Source of the DNA: Cellulomonas marina
Lineage (GTDB): Bacteria > Actinomycetota > Actinomycetes > Actinomycetales > Cellulomonadaceae
Direction: 5' to 3'
Assembly: GCF_900111925.1 (NCBI RefSeq)
Contig: NZ_FOKA01000008.1
Coordinates: forward strand, 62,001-126,000
Length of the DNA stretch: 64,000 bases
This document shows positions 55,100 to 64,000 of this stretch, one piece after another; position 1 is the first letter of the stretch; every line of letters begins with the position of its first letter. Position numbers and translations under genes: made by a program. The notes below the pieces were generated by a model that saw only the letters and a list, made by a program, of their open reading frames with translations, had not been told where the DNA came from and made no database searches.

Positions 55100-56131
55100 G
55101 TGACCAACCTCGAGGCACGGCCGACGGAGACCGTGAGCCGTGCCGGCGGCCCGTCGGGGGACGTCCAGCTCCTCGAGCCGCGCGACGTGCCGCTCGGCGG
55201 GGTGCGCGCCATGACCGTGCGCCGCACCCTGCCCTCACGGGCCCGGTCGCTCGTCGGCGCCTTCTGCTTCCTCGACCACTACGGGCCGGACGACGTCGCC
55301 GCGACGGGCGGCATGGACGTCCCGCCGCACCCGCACACGGGCCTGCAGACGGTGACGTGGCTGTTCGAGGGCGAGGTGCTGCACCAGGACGCGACCGGCG
55401 CCGTGCAGGCCGTGCGGCCCGGCCAGCTCAACCTCATGACCGCCGGGCACGGGGTCTGCCACTCCGAGGAGTCGCTCCGCGGCGGGGGACTGGAGCCCGA
55501 CGGTGGAGCCACCGCCGGTGCCCCCTCGGGACGGCTGCACGGTGTGCAGCTCTGGACGGCGCTGCCCGACGGCGCCCGCGCGGGGGCGCCCGCGTTCCAG
55601 CACGTCGCCGACCCGCCGCTCGTCGAGCACGACGGGGCGCGCGTCCGGGTGGTCATGGGCAGCCTGCTGGGCGTCACCTCGCCGGCCCACGCCGCGACGC
55701 CGCTCGTCGCCGCGCAGCTCGACGTCCCCGCCGGCGCGCGCGTGGTGCTGCCCGTCGACCCCGCCTTCGAGCACGCCGTGCTGGTCGACGACGGGGACGT
55801 GCGCCTGCAGGGGACGGACGTGCCGCGCGCCTGGCTGGCCTACGTCGCGCCGGGTCGGGAGAGGCTCGTCCTCGAGGTGGGGGACGCCCCTGCGCGACTC
55901 GTCCTGCTCGGCGGGGTGCCCTTCGTCGAGCCGGTGCTCATGTGGTGGAACTTCGTCGGGCGCACGCACGAGGAGGTCGTGCGGGCGCGCGAGCAGTGGC
56001 AGGCCGCCCTGGCCGGCGACCCCGAGGGGCTGGCGCGGTTCGGCCGCGTCCCGGGCTACCCGGGTCCCGCGCTGCCGGCGCCCGTGCTCCCCGCCGTCCG
56101 GCTGCGGCCCCGCGAGCGGCCGCGCGCCTGA
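55100..56131 (+). CDS. pirin family protein
   Basis: The 343-residue bicupin shows LGGVRAMTVRRTLPSRARSLVGAFCFLDHYGPDD, the metal-binding motif DVPPHPHTGLQTVTWLFEGEVLHQD, TAGHGVCHSEES and, C-terminally, LLGGVPFVEPVLMWWNFVGRTHEEVVRAREQW. Pirins bind iron and some have quercetinase activity; bacterial ones modulate pyruvate metabolism or redox responses. Which applies is unknown. The start is fixed by the leaderless promoter. Confidence 0.88.
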   Translation: MTNLEARPTETVSRAGGPSGDVQLLEPRDVPLGGVRAMTVRRTLPSRARSLVGAFCFLDHYGPDDVAATGGMDVPPHPHTGLQTVTWLFEGEVLHQDATGAVQAVRPGQLNLMTAGHGVCHSEESLRGGGLEPDGGATAGAPSGRLHGVQLWTALPDGARAGAPAFQHVADPPLVEHDGARVRVVMGSLLGVTSPAHAATPLVAAQLDVPAGARVVLPVDPAFEHAVLVDDGDVRLQGTDVPRAWLAYVAPGRERLVLEVGDAPARLVLLGGVPFVEPVLMWWNFVGRTHEEVVRAREQWQAALAGDPEGLARFGRVPGYPGPALPAPVLPAVRLRPRERPRA

Positions 56132-56156
56132 GCCCCGGCCGGAGGGTCGGTACGGC

Positions 56157-57860
56157 TCAGGCCGGCCGCGCCTCCCCGAGGAGCTGCTCGCGCACGACGC
56201 GCCGCAGCACCTTGCCGATGAGCGAGCGCGGCAGCTCGGGCAGCACCACGAGGTCGCGGGGGACGGCGTACCGCGCGAGCCGCTCCCCGCACCAGGCGCG
56301 CACCGCGGCGAGGTCCACGGCCGGCGCCCCGGGCTCGAGCACCAGCGCCGCGACCACCTTCTCGCCCAGGTCGCCCGCCGGCAGGCCGACGACGGCCACG
56401 TCCCGCACCCCGGGCATGCCCCGCAGGTGGTCCTCCACCTGGGAGGGGTACACCTTGAAGCCGCCGGTGACGATCATCTCCTTCAGGCGGTCGACGAGGA
56501 CGACGAACCCGTCCTCCTCGACGCGGACGAGGTCGCCGGTCCGCAGCCAGCCACCGGGCAGGAGCTGGTGGGCCGTCTCCTCCGGCCGCCGCCAGTACCC
56601 GGCGAACACCTGCGGCCCGCGCACGAGCAGCTCGCCCTGAGTGCCGGGCGGAACGTCGACGTCCGGGTCCTCGGGGTCGACCACGCGGACGTCCGTCGAC
56701 GGGAACGGCAGCCCGAGCGCCCCGGGCCGGCGGGCGGGGGACAGGGGGTTGCCCAGCGCGACGGGACCGGTCTCCGTCATGCCATACCCCTCGACGACGA
56801 GCCCGCCCGTGAGCCGCTCCCAGCGCGCCGCGGTCGCCGCCGGCAGCGCCATGGCGCCCGAGAACGCGTACCGGAAGGACGTGAGGTCGGCGCCGGACTC
56901 CTCGGCCGCGGCGGCGACGCGGTCCAGCATCGGCGGGACGGCCGGCAGGAAGGTCCCCGGGCGGCGGCGCTGCGCGGCGAGGAACATCGCGGGGTCGAAC
57001 CGCGGCAGCAGCACGAGCGTCGCGCCGGTGCGGACCCCGTAGAACAGGCACAGCGTCAGCCCGAAGGCGTGGAAGAACGGCAGGACGGCGTAGAGCGTCT
57101 CGGTGCCCTGCGGGTCGCCCGTCCAGGCCGCGCACTGCACGGCGTTGGCGACGAGGTGCCGGTGGTGCAGGACGGCCGCCTTCGGGGTGCCCGTGGTGCC
57201 GCCGGTGTACTGCAGGAGCGCCACGTCGTCGGGCGCGGGACCGGGGTGGTCCGCGGGGAGGGGTGCGGCCGCGGCGACGAGCGCGTGCCAGGACGGGATC
57301 CCGGCGGGGACGGGGGCCCGCAGCTCGTCGCGCCGGCGACGGGCGGCCGGCACGGGCAGGCGCAGCGCGAGCCGGGCGCGCCGCGGCAGGTCCGTGGTGA
57401 GATCCACGGCCACGACGGTCCGCAGCTCCGGCGCGCCCTCGCCGCCGTCGCGGGCCGCCAGCACCGCCGCGAGGGTCCGCTCCCACACGATCGCCACCTG
57501 CGCCCCCGAGTCGCGCAGCCCGTGCCGGAGCTCGGCCGCGGTGTGCAAGGGGTTCTGCTCGACGAGCACCGCCCCGAGCCGGAGCACCGCGTAGGCGGCG
57601 ACGACGTGCGCCGGGCAGCTCGGCAGCGCCACGGCGACGCGGTCCCCGGGCCGCACCCCGAGGGCGTGCAGCGCACCCGCCGCCCGCTCGACCTGCCGTG
57701 CCAGCTCCGCGTACGTGGTGGTCGCGCCGAGCAGGTCCAGCGCGACGCGGTCCGGCCACCGGGCGGCGGCCCTCGCCAGCCCGGCGGGCAGCGCCTCGTC
57801 GGGCACCTCGACGGTGCGGGGGCCGTGCGTCGGGGAGGCAGGGGCGTCGTCGGCGAGCAC
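56157..57860 (-). CDS. long-chain fatty acid--CoA ligase (AMP-forming)
   Basis: The 567-residue adenylate-forming enzyme has the P-loop LLQYTGGTTGTPKAAVLHHRH near 205, LPFFHAFGLTL, the A5 motif VEGYGMTETGPV, A7 GWLRTGDLVR, A8 DRLKEMIVTGGFKVYPSQVE and a catalytic lysine in RSLIGKVLRR. The sum fits FadD-type acyl-CoA synthetases. GTG 57860 is 6 nt from TAAGGT (57867-57872, minus strand); that -10 runs into a perfect 24-bp palindrome, so transcription is probably repressed by a TetR-type regulator not present in this window. Confidence 0.87.
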   Translation of the reverse strand: MLADDAPASPTHGPRTVEVPDEALPAGLARAAARWPDRVALDLLGATTTYAELARQVERAAGALHALGVRPGDRVAVALPSCPAHVVAAYAVLRLGAVLVEQNPLHTAAELRHGLRDSGAQVAIVWERTLAAVLAARDGGEGAPELRTVVAVDLTTDLPRRARLALRLPVPAARRRRDELRAPVPAGIPSWHALVAAAAPLPADHPGPAPDDVALLQYTGGTTGTPKAAVLHHRHLVANAVQCAAWTGDPQGTETLYAVLPFFHAFGLTLCLFYGVRTGATLVLLPRFDPAMFLAAQRRRPGTFLPAVPPMLDRVAAAAEESGADLTSFRYAFSGAMALPAATAARWERLTGGLVVEGYGMTETGPVALGNPLSPARRPGALGLPFPSTDVRVVDPEDPDVDVPPGTQGELLVRGPQVFAGYWRRPEETAHQLLPGGWLRTGDLVRVEEDGFVVLVDRLKEMIVTGGFKVYPSQVEDHLRGMPGVRDVAVVGLPAGDLGEKVVAALVLEPGAPAVDLAAVRAWCGERLARYAVPRDLVVLPELPRSLIGKVLRRVVREQLLGEARPA

Positions 57861-57868
57861 GGGCCCAC

Positions 57869-57892
57869 CTTACCTACGCATGCGTAGGTAAG
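57869..57892. promoter_or_regulatory. perfect 24-bp palindromic operator of the acyl-CoA ligase gene
   Basis: The two 12-base halves, CTTACCTACGCA and its exact complement, meet at 57880/57881. The right arm covers the first four bases of the -10 TAAGGT, so a bound dimer would block RNA polymerase. This size and symmetry are typical for TetR-family repressors of fatty acid genes. The plus-strand side faces the PAS-GGDEF-EAL gene 157 bp away. Confidence 0.75.
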
Positions 57893-58049
57893 CCGGGAGA
57901 CCCCAACCCGGACGAGTTGCCCGGGGACCTGTGCGTTGGTTTCATGGCGGAGGCGTCCAGCGTGCGCCGGGCAGGGGGCCCGGTCGCAGCGGCGGCCCCC
58001 AGGTCGAAGCAGCGGCCTCGCCGGGCCGGTGGCGTCGGACAGGGGACCG

Positions 58050-61000
58050 ATGCAGGCGCACGACGACGACGGGGTCGACATCGGACCCTCGGGCGTCGTC
58101 CCGGCGGGCACCACCGCGCGGGGCGCCCCTGACGCGCCCGGCGCGCCGACGGGCCAGGGCGACCCCGCCTCCGGCCACGACGGCGGCGCCCCGACGGCGC
58201 TCCTCGAGAGGCTGGCGGTGGCCGTCCTCGTCGTCGACGACGAGCTCGTCGTCCGCTTCGCCAACCCCGCCGCGGGGCGGCTGCACGGCGTCGACGCGGC
58301 GGAGCGGCTCGTCGGGCGCGCGGCCCTCGCCCTCGTGCCGCCCGACGAGCACGACGTCCTGCGCACGGCGGTCGGCGAGGTGCTGGCGCGGGGGGTGCGG
58401 CAGGGCCGACGCCGCGTGCTGAGCGCCGCCGGCCGCCCCGACGAGTCGGTGCGCCTCGTCGACGAGCACGCGACCGCTATCGTGTGGGAGGGCCGGCCCG
58501 CCGTCCTCAGCACTCTGTCGGACGTGACGGAGGACGACGAGCGGCGGTCCCGCGCGCTGGCGGCCCGGCGTCCCGTGGCGCAGCTCGCGCGGGCCGCCGT
58601 CGGGTTCGTGCAGGTCCTGCCCAGCGGGGTCGTCGCGGAGGCGAACCCGGCCGCCGCGGCGCTCGCGGGACGTCCCTCCCTCACGGGCGTCCGCGTGCTG
58701 GAGCTCGTCGCACCCGGGGACCGGCCGGCGGTCGACCACCTGCTGCGCACGTTGCTGGCCCCGGGGGACCCGGCCCTCGCGTCCGTCCCGCCGGTGTCGG
58801 ACGTCCGGCTCCGGGTTCCCGACGGCACCACCCGGCCCTGCCGCCTCAGCGGGTTCCGGCTGGGCGAGCCCGGGACGGCGGGCGGCGGCGCGGGGACCGG
58901 TGGTCCCCTGGCCGCCCTCGTGCTCGTCGACGACGCCGACCGGTCGGCCGCGCTGCAGGAGGCGGGCGCCCGTGCGGAGCGGACGGCGGCGCTGCTGCGC
59001 GCCGTCCCCGACGCGCTCGTCGTGTGCGGACGCGACGGCACGGTGCTGCAGGTCAACGACCAGGCCGAGCACCTGTTCGGCTGGGCCGCGGACGAGCTCG
59101 TCGGGCAGCCGATCGAGGTCCTCGTCCCGGGCGCCCGCCAGCCCGGTCACCGTCGGCTGCGCGACCAGTACGTGGGCACGCCGCACGCCCGGCCCATGTT
59201 CACGGGCGCGGGCATCGCCGCGCTGCGCAAGGACGGCACGGAGGTCCCCGTCGAGGTCAACCTCGCCGCAGCGGTGCTCGACGGCGAGAGCGTGGTCGTC
59301 GCCTCCGTGCGCGACACGAGCGAGCAGCGCCGCGTGCAGGAGGCGCTGCAGGCCTCGCACGACCTCGTCACCGGGGTGCTCGGCGCGGCGACGGAGCAGG
59401 CGATCCTCGCCATGGACCTCGAGGGGCGCCTCGAGCTGTTCAGCCGCGGCGCCGAGCGGCTGCTCGGCTACCGCGCGGAGGAGGTCCTCGGCGGCCCGGC
59501 GTCGCGGTTCGACCACCCGGACGCAGACCTGCGGGCGACCTGGGGCCTCGCGCCCGGCGAGCCGCTGCACGAGCGCATCCAGGCCCTCGTCGGCACCGGC
59601 GTGTCCTCCACCCGGCCCTGGGCCTACCGGACGAAGGACGGCGGCCGGCGGGAGGTCCTCCTGTCGGTGACCGTGCGGCCGGGGCCGACCGGCCCCAACG
59701 GGCTCATCGTCGTCGCCACGGACATCACGGCCCAGCTCGTGCAGGAGGAGGAGCTGGCCGCCAGCCGGCAGCGGTTCGAGGCCGCCTTCACGCACGCGCC
59801 GGTCGGCGTCGCGCTCGTGGACGTCCGGTCGGGCAGCGCCGGCCGCTTCCTGCAGGTCAACGAGGCCATGACGCGGATGCTCGGCTACACGGAGGCGGAG
59901 CTGCTCGACGCCTCCCTCGCCGCGCTGGCCCACCCCGACGACGCCGGCCTGGCCGAGGCCGGGTTCGCGGGGCTCGCCGCCACGGTGCGGTCCGACGTCG
60001 TCGAGCACCGGTTCCTGCACGCGGACGGGCACGACGTCTGGGTGGAGGTGTCCTTCGCCGCCGTCCAGGACGGCCACGGCAGCCCCGACTACGCCGTGTG
60101 CATGATGAACGACGTCACCGACCGCAAGCGCGCGGAGGCCGAGCTCGTGCACAACGCGCTGCACGACGCGCTCACGGGCCTGCCCAACCGGGCCCTGCTC
60201 ACCGAGCACCTGCACCAGGCGCTCGCGCGCTCGCGGAGCGTGGGCGCCGGTGCCGGGGTGCTGTACATCGACCTCGACAACTTCAAGGACGTCAACGACT
60301 CCCTGGGCCACGCCGCGGGTGACCAGTTGCTGGCCGCGGTGGCCGAGCGGCTGCTGGGTGCGGTGCGCGAGCGGACGTGGCCGGCCGGCTCGGCGGTGAC
60401 GAGTTCGTCGTCGTCTGCGAGAACGTCGTGGACGCCGACGGCATCGCCGCCGTCGCCGAGCGGGTGGCGCGCGCGCTGTCGGTCCAGGTCCCCGTGGGAG
60501 ACCGGACCGTGCAGGTCTCGGCGAGCATCGGGGTGGCCTACGCCTCCGGGCCGGACGCCCGGCCGGAGGAGCTGCTGCGCGAGGCCGACATCGCCATGTA
60601 CCGGGCCAAGGCCAACGGGCGCGGGCGCTTCGAGTTCTCGGACCCCGGTCTGCAGGCGCGGGCGCTGCGCCAGCTCGAGCTCGAGGCGGACCTGCGGGCG
60701 GCGCTCGAGCTCGGCGTCGCGCCGTCCGTGCCGGGCCCCCGCCGGCGGGCCGACGCCGAGCCGGAGGGACAGCTCTTCCTCGACTACCAGCCGTGCTTCG
60801 ACCCCCAGGACGGCCGCATGGTCGCCTGCGAGGCCCTGCTGCGCTGGCGGCACCCCACGCGTGGGCTGCTGTCGCCCGGGGCGTTCCTCGACGTGGCCGA
60901 GGAGCGGGCGCTCATGGTGCCGCTCGGCGCCTGGGTGCTGCGGGCGGCGTGCGCGCAGGCCGCGCGCTGGTGGCACGCCTTCGGCGACGAGGCGCCGGAG

Positions 61001-61504
61001 GTCTGGGTCAACGTCTCCGCGGGCCAGATGGGCCGCGACCGCTTCCCGCAGCGCGTCCGCGAGGTCCTCGACGAGACGGGCCTGCCGGCGCGGCTGCTGG
61101 TCGTGGAGCTCACCGAGCGGCAGGCGCTGACCCTCTCCGACGGCGTGCTGGCGGACCTGCGGGCGCTGGAGGGGATGGGCGTGCGGCTGGCCATCGACGA
61201 CTTCGGCACGGGGTACGCCGGCCTGGACTACCTGCGCAAGCTGCCCGTGCACGTGCTCAAGCTCGACGGCTCCTACGTGGCGGCCATCGGCCGGGACAGC
61301 TCGGGGACGGCGCTCGCGGCGACGGTCGTCGCGCTCGGGCGCGCGCTCGACCTCACGGTGGTGGCCGAGGGCATCGAGACGGCCGAGCAGCGGGCGGCCG
61401 TGCAGGACTTCGGCGTGGACCTGCTGCAGGGGTACCTGCTGGCCCGGCCCGGGCCGGTGGAGCAGGTCGAGCGGCTCGTGGCCCGGCAGGCCGCCACGGG
61501 CTGA
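58050..61504 (+). pseudogene. PAS-GGDEF-EAL c-di-GMP enzyme, interrupted by a one-base frameshift
   Basis: If repaired, the product would be about 1150 residues. It has an N-terminal PAS (LERLAVAVLVVDDELVVRFANPA), a further PAS-like region, PAS domains at LLRAVPDALVVCGRDGTVLQVN, EQAILAMDLEGRLELFS and AFTHAPVGVALVDV, GGDEF (DALTGLPNRALL, YIDLDNFKDVNDSLGH, then RLGGDEF) and EAL (CEALLRWRHP, DDFGTGYAGLDYLRKLP, VAEGIET). The first part is in one frame up to about 60371; from there GGDEF and EAL continue in the -1 frame. Adding one G restores an RxxD I-site five residues before GGDEF. No stop follows quickly because of GC bias. The start is ATG 58050 with AGGGGA just upstream. Sequencing error or real lesion cannot be told apart. 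Confidence 0.8.
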
Positions 61505-61589
61505 GCCGGGTGGCCCCGGTGGAGGCCGAGGTCGCAGGGCGCGGGGCGCTAGCGTGTGCGCGACCTGTCGAGCACCCCGGGGGACCACC

Positions 61590-62279
61590 GTGAGGACCGC
61601 ACGCGCCCTGCACCTCGTCGTCGCGCTGGTCGCGCTGACCGGGGTGGCGATCGAGCTCGTCACCGCCCTCGTCGAGGGCCCGGGCACGGCTCCCACGCAC
61701 CCGGAGCGCGTGGTCCGCCTCTTCAGCTACTTCACGATCCTGTCCAACGTGCTCACCGGCCTCGTGCACACACGGCTCGCGGTGCGTCCCGACCACGACG
61801 GCCGGGTGTTCCGGGTGCTGCACCTGGACGCGCTGCTGTGCATCGCGGTGACCGGGATCGTGTACCACGCGGTCCTGGCGGGGCTGCGCGAGCTCACGCC
61901 GTCCGGCGCGCTGGCGGACCTCCTGCTGCACACCGTGGCGCCCGTGGGGGCGGTGCTGACGTGGGCCCTCGTCGGGCCGCGGCCCCGCACCTCCACCCGG
62001 ACGGTCCCGCTGGCGGTCGTGCCGCCCCTGCTCTGGATCGGCTGGACGTTCCTGCACGGGACCTGGGACGGCTGGTACCCGTACCCGTTCCTCGACGTCG
62101 CCGAGCTCGGGCTCGGGCGCGCGCTGCTCAACACCGGGGCCGTGGCCGTCGTGTTCCTGCTGCTCGCGGGTGGCGTGCGCCTGCTCGAGCGCGTGCTGCC
62201 GGCCGCCCCGCGCGGCGGTCGCGGCCCGCACGACGCCCCCCGGCCCGTGGGGGCGTCGGCGGGTCCCCCGCGCATGTGA
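61590..62279 (+). CDS. Pr6Pr family membrane protein
   Basis: The 229-residue protein has six membrane helices. The signature is RLFSYFTILSNVLTGLVHTRLAVRPDHDG near residue 45, with LHLDALLCIAVTGIVYHAVLAG and the aromatic WTFLHGTWDGWYPYPFLDV near the end, matching the FAR-17a/Pr6Pr-like family of actinobacteria. Its function is unknown. GTG 61590 has GGGGGA 5 nt upstream, and TAGCGT at 61550-61555 gives a start near 61562. Confidence 0.75.
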   Translation: MRTARALHLVVALVALTGVAIELVTALVEGPGTAPTHPERVVRLFSYFTILSNVLTGLVHTRLAVRPDHDGRVFRVLHLDALLCIAVTGIVYHAVLAGLRELTPSGALADLLLHTVAPVGAVLTWALVGPRPRTSTRTVPLAVVPPLLWIGWTFLHGTWDGWYPYPFLDVAELGLGRALLNTGAVAVVFLLLAGGVRLLERVLPAAPRGGRGPHDAPRPVGASAGPPRM

Positions 62280-62347
62280 CCGTCCTCTCGCGGCCAGGGG
62301 GCGGGACGGGCGCGTCCCGGTGGGCCGCGGTGGCTACGGTGACCCCC

Positions 62348-64000
62348 GTGTCTGCTACCACCCCCGACGAGGACGACCTCCGCGACCTGGCCCGGCACGA
62401 GGTGCCGGAGCCGCTGCGCAACGACGTCCGCGTGCTCGGCGAGCACCTGGGCCGCGTCCTGCGCGAGGCGGGCGGCGAGGAGCTGTACCGCGACGTCGAG
62501 CGCCTGCGGGAGCTGGCCATCCGCGCGCACGACGGGAGCGACCCCGAGGCCTTCGCCGAGGCCGAGCGGCTCGTCGCGGAGATGGACCTCGACCGTGCCG
62601 AGCAGGTGGCCCGCGCGTTCACGTGCTACTTCCACCTGGCCAACGTCGCCGAGGAGAACCACCGCATCCGGATCCTGCACGAGCGGGAGTCGGCGCTGCC
62701 GCCCCGCCAGCTGACGGCCGACGACTCCCTGCCGGCGGCGCTGCAGCAGCTCGAGGAGGAGGTCGGCGCCGAGGAGGCGCGCCGGCGGCTGCAGGAGCTG
62801 GAGTTCCGGCCCGTCCTCACGGCGCACCCCACGGAGGCCCGGCGTCCGGCGGTCGCGCGCGCCATCCGCCGCATCGCCGAGCTCGTCGCGGAGCGGGACC
62901 GCCTGCACATCGGCGGCACGTCGTTGGCGGAGAACGACCGCCGCCTCCTGTTCGAGATCGACATCCTCTGGCGCACCTCGCCGCTGCGCACGGACAAGCC
63001 CACCGTGCTCGACGAGGTCCAGACCGTGCTGGGCGTCTTCGAGAGCACCTTCGTCGACGTCTTCACCGCGGTGTACCGCCGGCTCGACGACTGGCTGCTG
63101 GGGGAGCGGGCCGGCGTGACGGCACCCGTCGTGCGCCCCTTCGGCCGCCTCGGCACGTGGATCGGCGGGGACCGCGACGGCAACCCCAACGTCACCGCGC
63201 GCATCACCCGCGAGGCGGCGACCCTGGCGTCCTCGGCCGTGCTCACCGCGCTCGAGGCGTCGGCGCGGCGCGTCGCCGAGCGCCTCACCCTCGAGGCGAC
63301 CGGCACCCCGCCGTCGCCGGCGCTGGCCACCCTCTGGCGGCGCCAGCGGATGCTGTCCGAGGCGCTGGCCGACGCCACGGCCGGCGAGGCGCCGGGCGAG
63401 GTGCACCGCCGCGTGCTGCTCGTCGTCGCCGGACGCATCGCCGCGACCCGCAGCCGCGACGCGGACCTTGCCTACGCGAACCCGGCCGAGCTCGAGGCCG
63501 ACCTCGCCGTGGTGCAGGCCTCCCTGCTCGAGGCGGGCGCGCCACGCGTGGCCTACGGCGCCCTGCAGAAGCTCATCTGGCAGGTGCAGACCTTCGGCTT
63601 CCACCTGGCCGAGCTCGAGGTCCGCCAGCACTCCCAGGTGCACGCCGCCGCGCTGGCCGACATCGCCGAGCACGGCGTCGACGGCCCGCTGGCCGAGCGG
63701 ACCGTCGAGGTGCTGGACACCTTCCGGGCGCTGGGGGCGGTGCAGCGGCGCTTCGGCCAGGCCGCCGCGCGGCGCTACATCGTCTCCTTCACGCAGTCGG
63801 CCGAGCACCTCGCGGCGGTCCACGAGCTGGCGGCGCACGCCTTCACCGGCTCCGACGAGCTGCCGGTCGTCGACGCGATCCCGCTGTTCGAGACCTTCGC
63901 CGACCTAGAGGCGTCCGTGGACATCCTGGAGGCGTCGCTGGAGGTCCCGGCCGTGCGCCGGCGCCTGGCGGAGAACGGCGGCCGCATCGAGGTCATGCTC
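62348..64000 (+). CDS. ppc: phosphoenolpyruvate carboxylase, N-terminal part (cut by window edge)
   Basis: The first 551 codons of a protein that normally has about 900 are present. The catalytic histidine lies in VLTAHPTEARRPAVARAIRRI near residue 160, and the PEPC signature IGGDRDGNPNVTARITREA near 275. YFHLANVAEENHRIRI and FGFHLAELEVRQHS are also typical. The enzyme makes oxaloacetate from PEP and bicarbonate. TACGGT (62335-62340) is 7 nt from GTG 62348, so the message is probably leaderless. The C-terminal Lys/Arg active-site region lies outside. Confidence 0.93.
   Translation, partial: MSATTPDEDDLRDLARHEVPEPLRNDVRVLGEHLGRVLREAGGEELYRDVERLRELAIRAHDGSDPEAFAEAERLVAEMDLDRAEQVARAFTCYFHLANVAEENHRIRILHERESALPPRQLTADDSLPAALQQLEEEVGAEEARRRLQELEFRPVLTAHPTEARRPAVARAIRRIAELVAERDRLHIGGTSLAENDRRLLFEIDILWRTSPLRTDKPTVLDEVQTVLGVFESTFVDVFTAVYRRLDDWLLGERAGVTAPVVRPFGRLGTWIGGDRDGNPNVTARITREAATLASSAVLTALEASARRVAERLTLEATGTPPSPALATLWRRQRMLSEALADATAGEAPGEVHRRVLLVVAGRIAATRSRDADLAYANPAELEADLAVVQASLLEAGAPRVAYGALQKLIWQVQTFGFHLAELEVRQHSQVHAAALADIAEHGVDGPLAERTVEVLDTFRALGAVQRRFGQAAARRYIVSFTQSAEHLAAVHELAAHAFTGSDELPVVDAIPLFETFADLEASVDILEASLEVPAVRRRLAENGGRIEVML

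Noticed and set aside
60372-61130. Continuation of the PAS-GGDEF frame after the frameshift
   Set aside because: The frame stays open but is Arg/Ser/Pro-rich and loses GGDEF and EAL motifs, which are all in the -1 frame.

Overview
The window is chromosomal DNA from a very GC-rich actinobacterium. Evidence: strong GC3 bias, many GTG starts, short ATGA/GTGA gene overlaps, TANNNT -10 elements directly in front of start codons, and actinobacterial neighbourhoods (IclR regulator/leuCD; gpsA-ddl-DUF3515-thiL; yceD-rpmF-rnc-mutM; rne-rplU-rpmA-obgE-proBA-nadD-rsfS). The mix of families (DUF6297, DUF6480, DUF3516 helicase, MpaB-type oxygenase) suggests a Cellulomonas-like member of the Micrococcales. 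That placement is an inference. No prophage, insertion sequence, CRISPR array, rRNA or plasmid gene was seen; nearly everything is core or near-core.

Layout. 1-9.8 kb: cut-off DUF3516 helicase, MpaB-like oxygenase, a glycosylase/acyltransferase pair, methyltransferase, endonuclease IV, FAH-family hydrolase, RNase HI, GltX and a HAD phosphatase. 9.8-10.4 kb: 12-bp tandem repeat, tRNA-Gln(CTG) and tRNA-Glu(CTC) with hairpin terminators. 10.6-13.8 kb: IclR regulator (LtbR/NdgR type) divergent from leuCD. 13.8-22 kb: murA, plsC, gpsA, a trans-sulfuration enzyme, ddl, DUF3515 lipoprotein, thiL, GNAT, rpmB. 22.3-31.3 kb: recG, an ABC exporter pair, rsmD-coaD-SepIVA-like gene, then yceD-rpmF-rnc-mutM.

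31.4-40.5 kb is the most interesting block. cydA-cydB-cydD-cydC (cytochrome bd oxidase and its maturation exporter) reads leftward and ends in an overlapping fifth gene for a DosS/DevS-like GAF histidine kinase. That kinase keeps the histidine that binds haem in mycobacterial DosS. A LuxR-type response regulator lies convergent to it. In front of cydA is an inverted repeat GGGAC-N4-GTCCC, the core of a DosR box, placed about -43 from the predicted transcription start. Together these look like a self-contained oxygen/redox circuit that controls the terminal oxidase and its own sensor.

40.8-53.4 kb: an unusually long RNase E (about 700 residues of low-complexity sequence before the catalytic core), rplU-rpmA, obgE-proB-proA, a 51-residue membrane protein, nadD, a disordered single-pass membrane protein, rsfS and a histidine phosphatase. 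53.5-64 kb: tRNA-Ala(GGC), DUF6480 protein, a lipoprotein and a pirin gene with overlapping divergent -10 elements, a fatty acyl-CoA ligase under a perfect 24-bp palindrome, a PAS-GGDEF-EAL gene broken by a one-base frameshift inside its I-site, a Pr6Pr membrane protein, and the first 551 codons of ppc.

All calls come from reading the sequence. Family names rest on motifs, length and gene order; no database search was possible.
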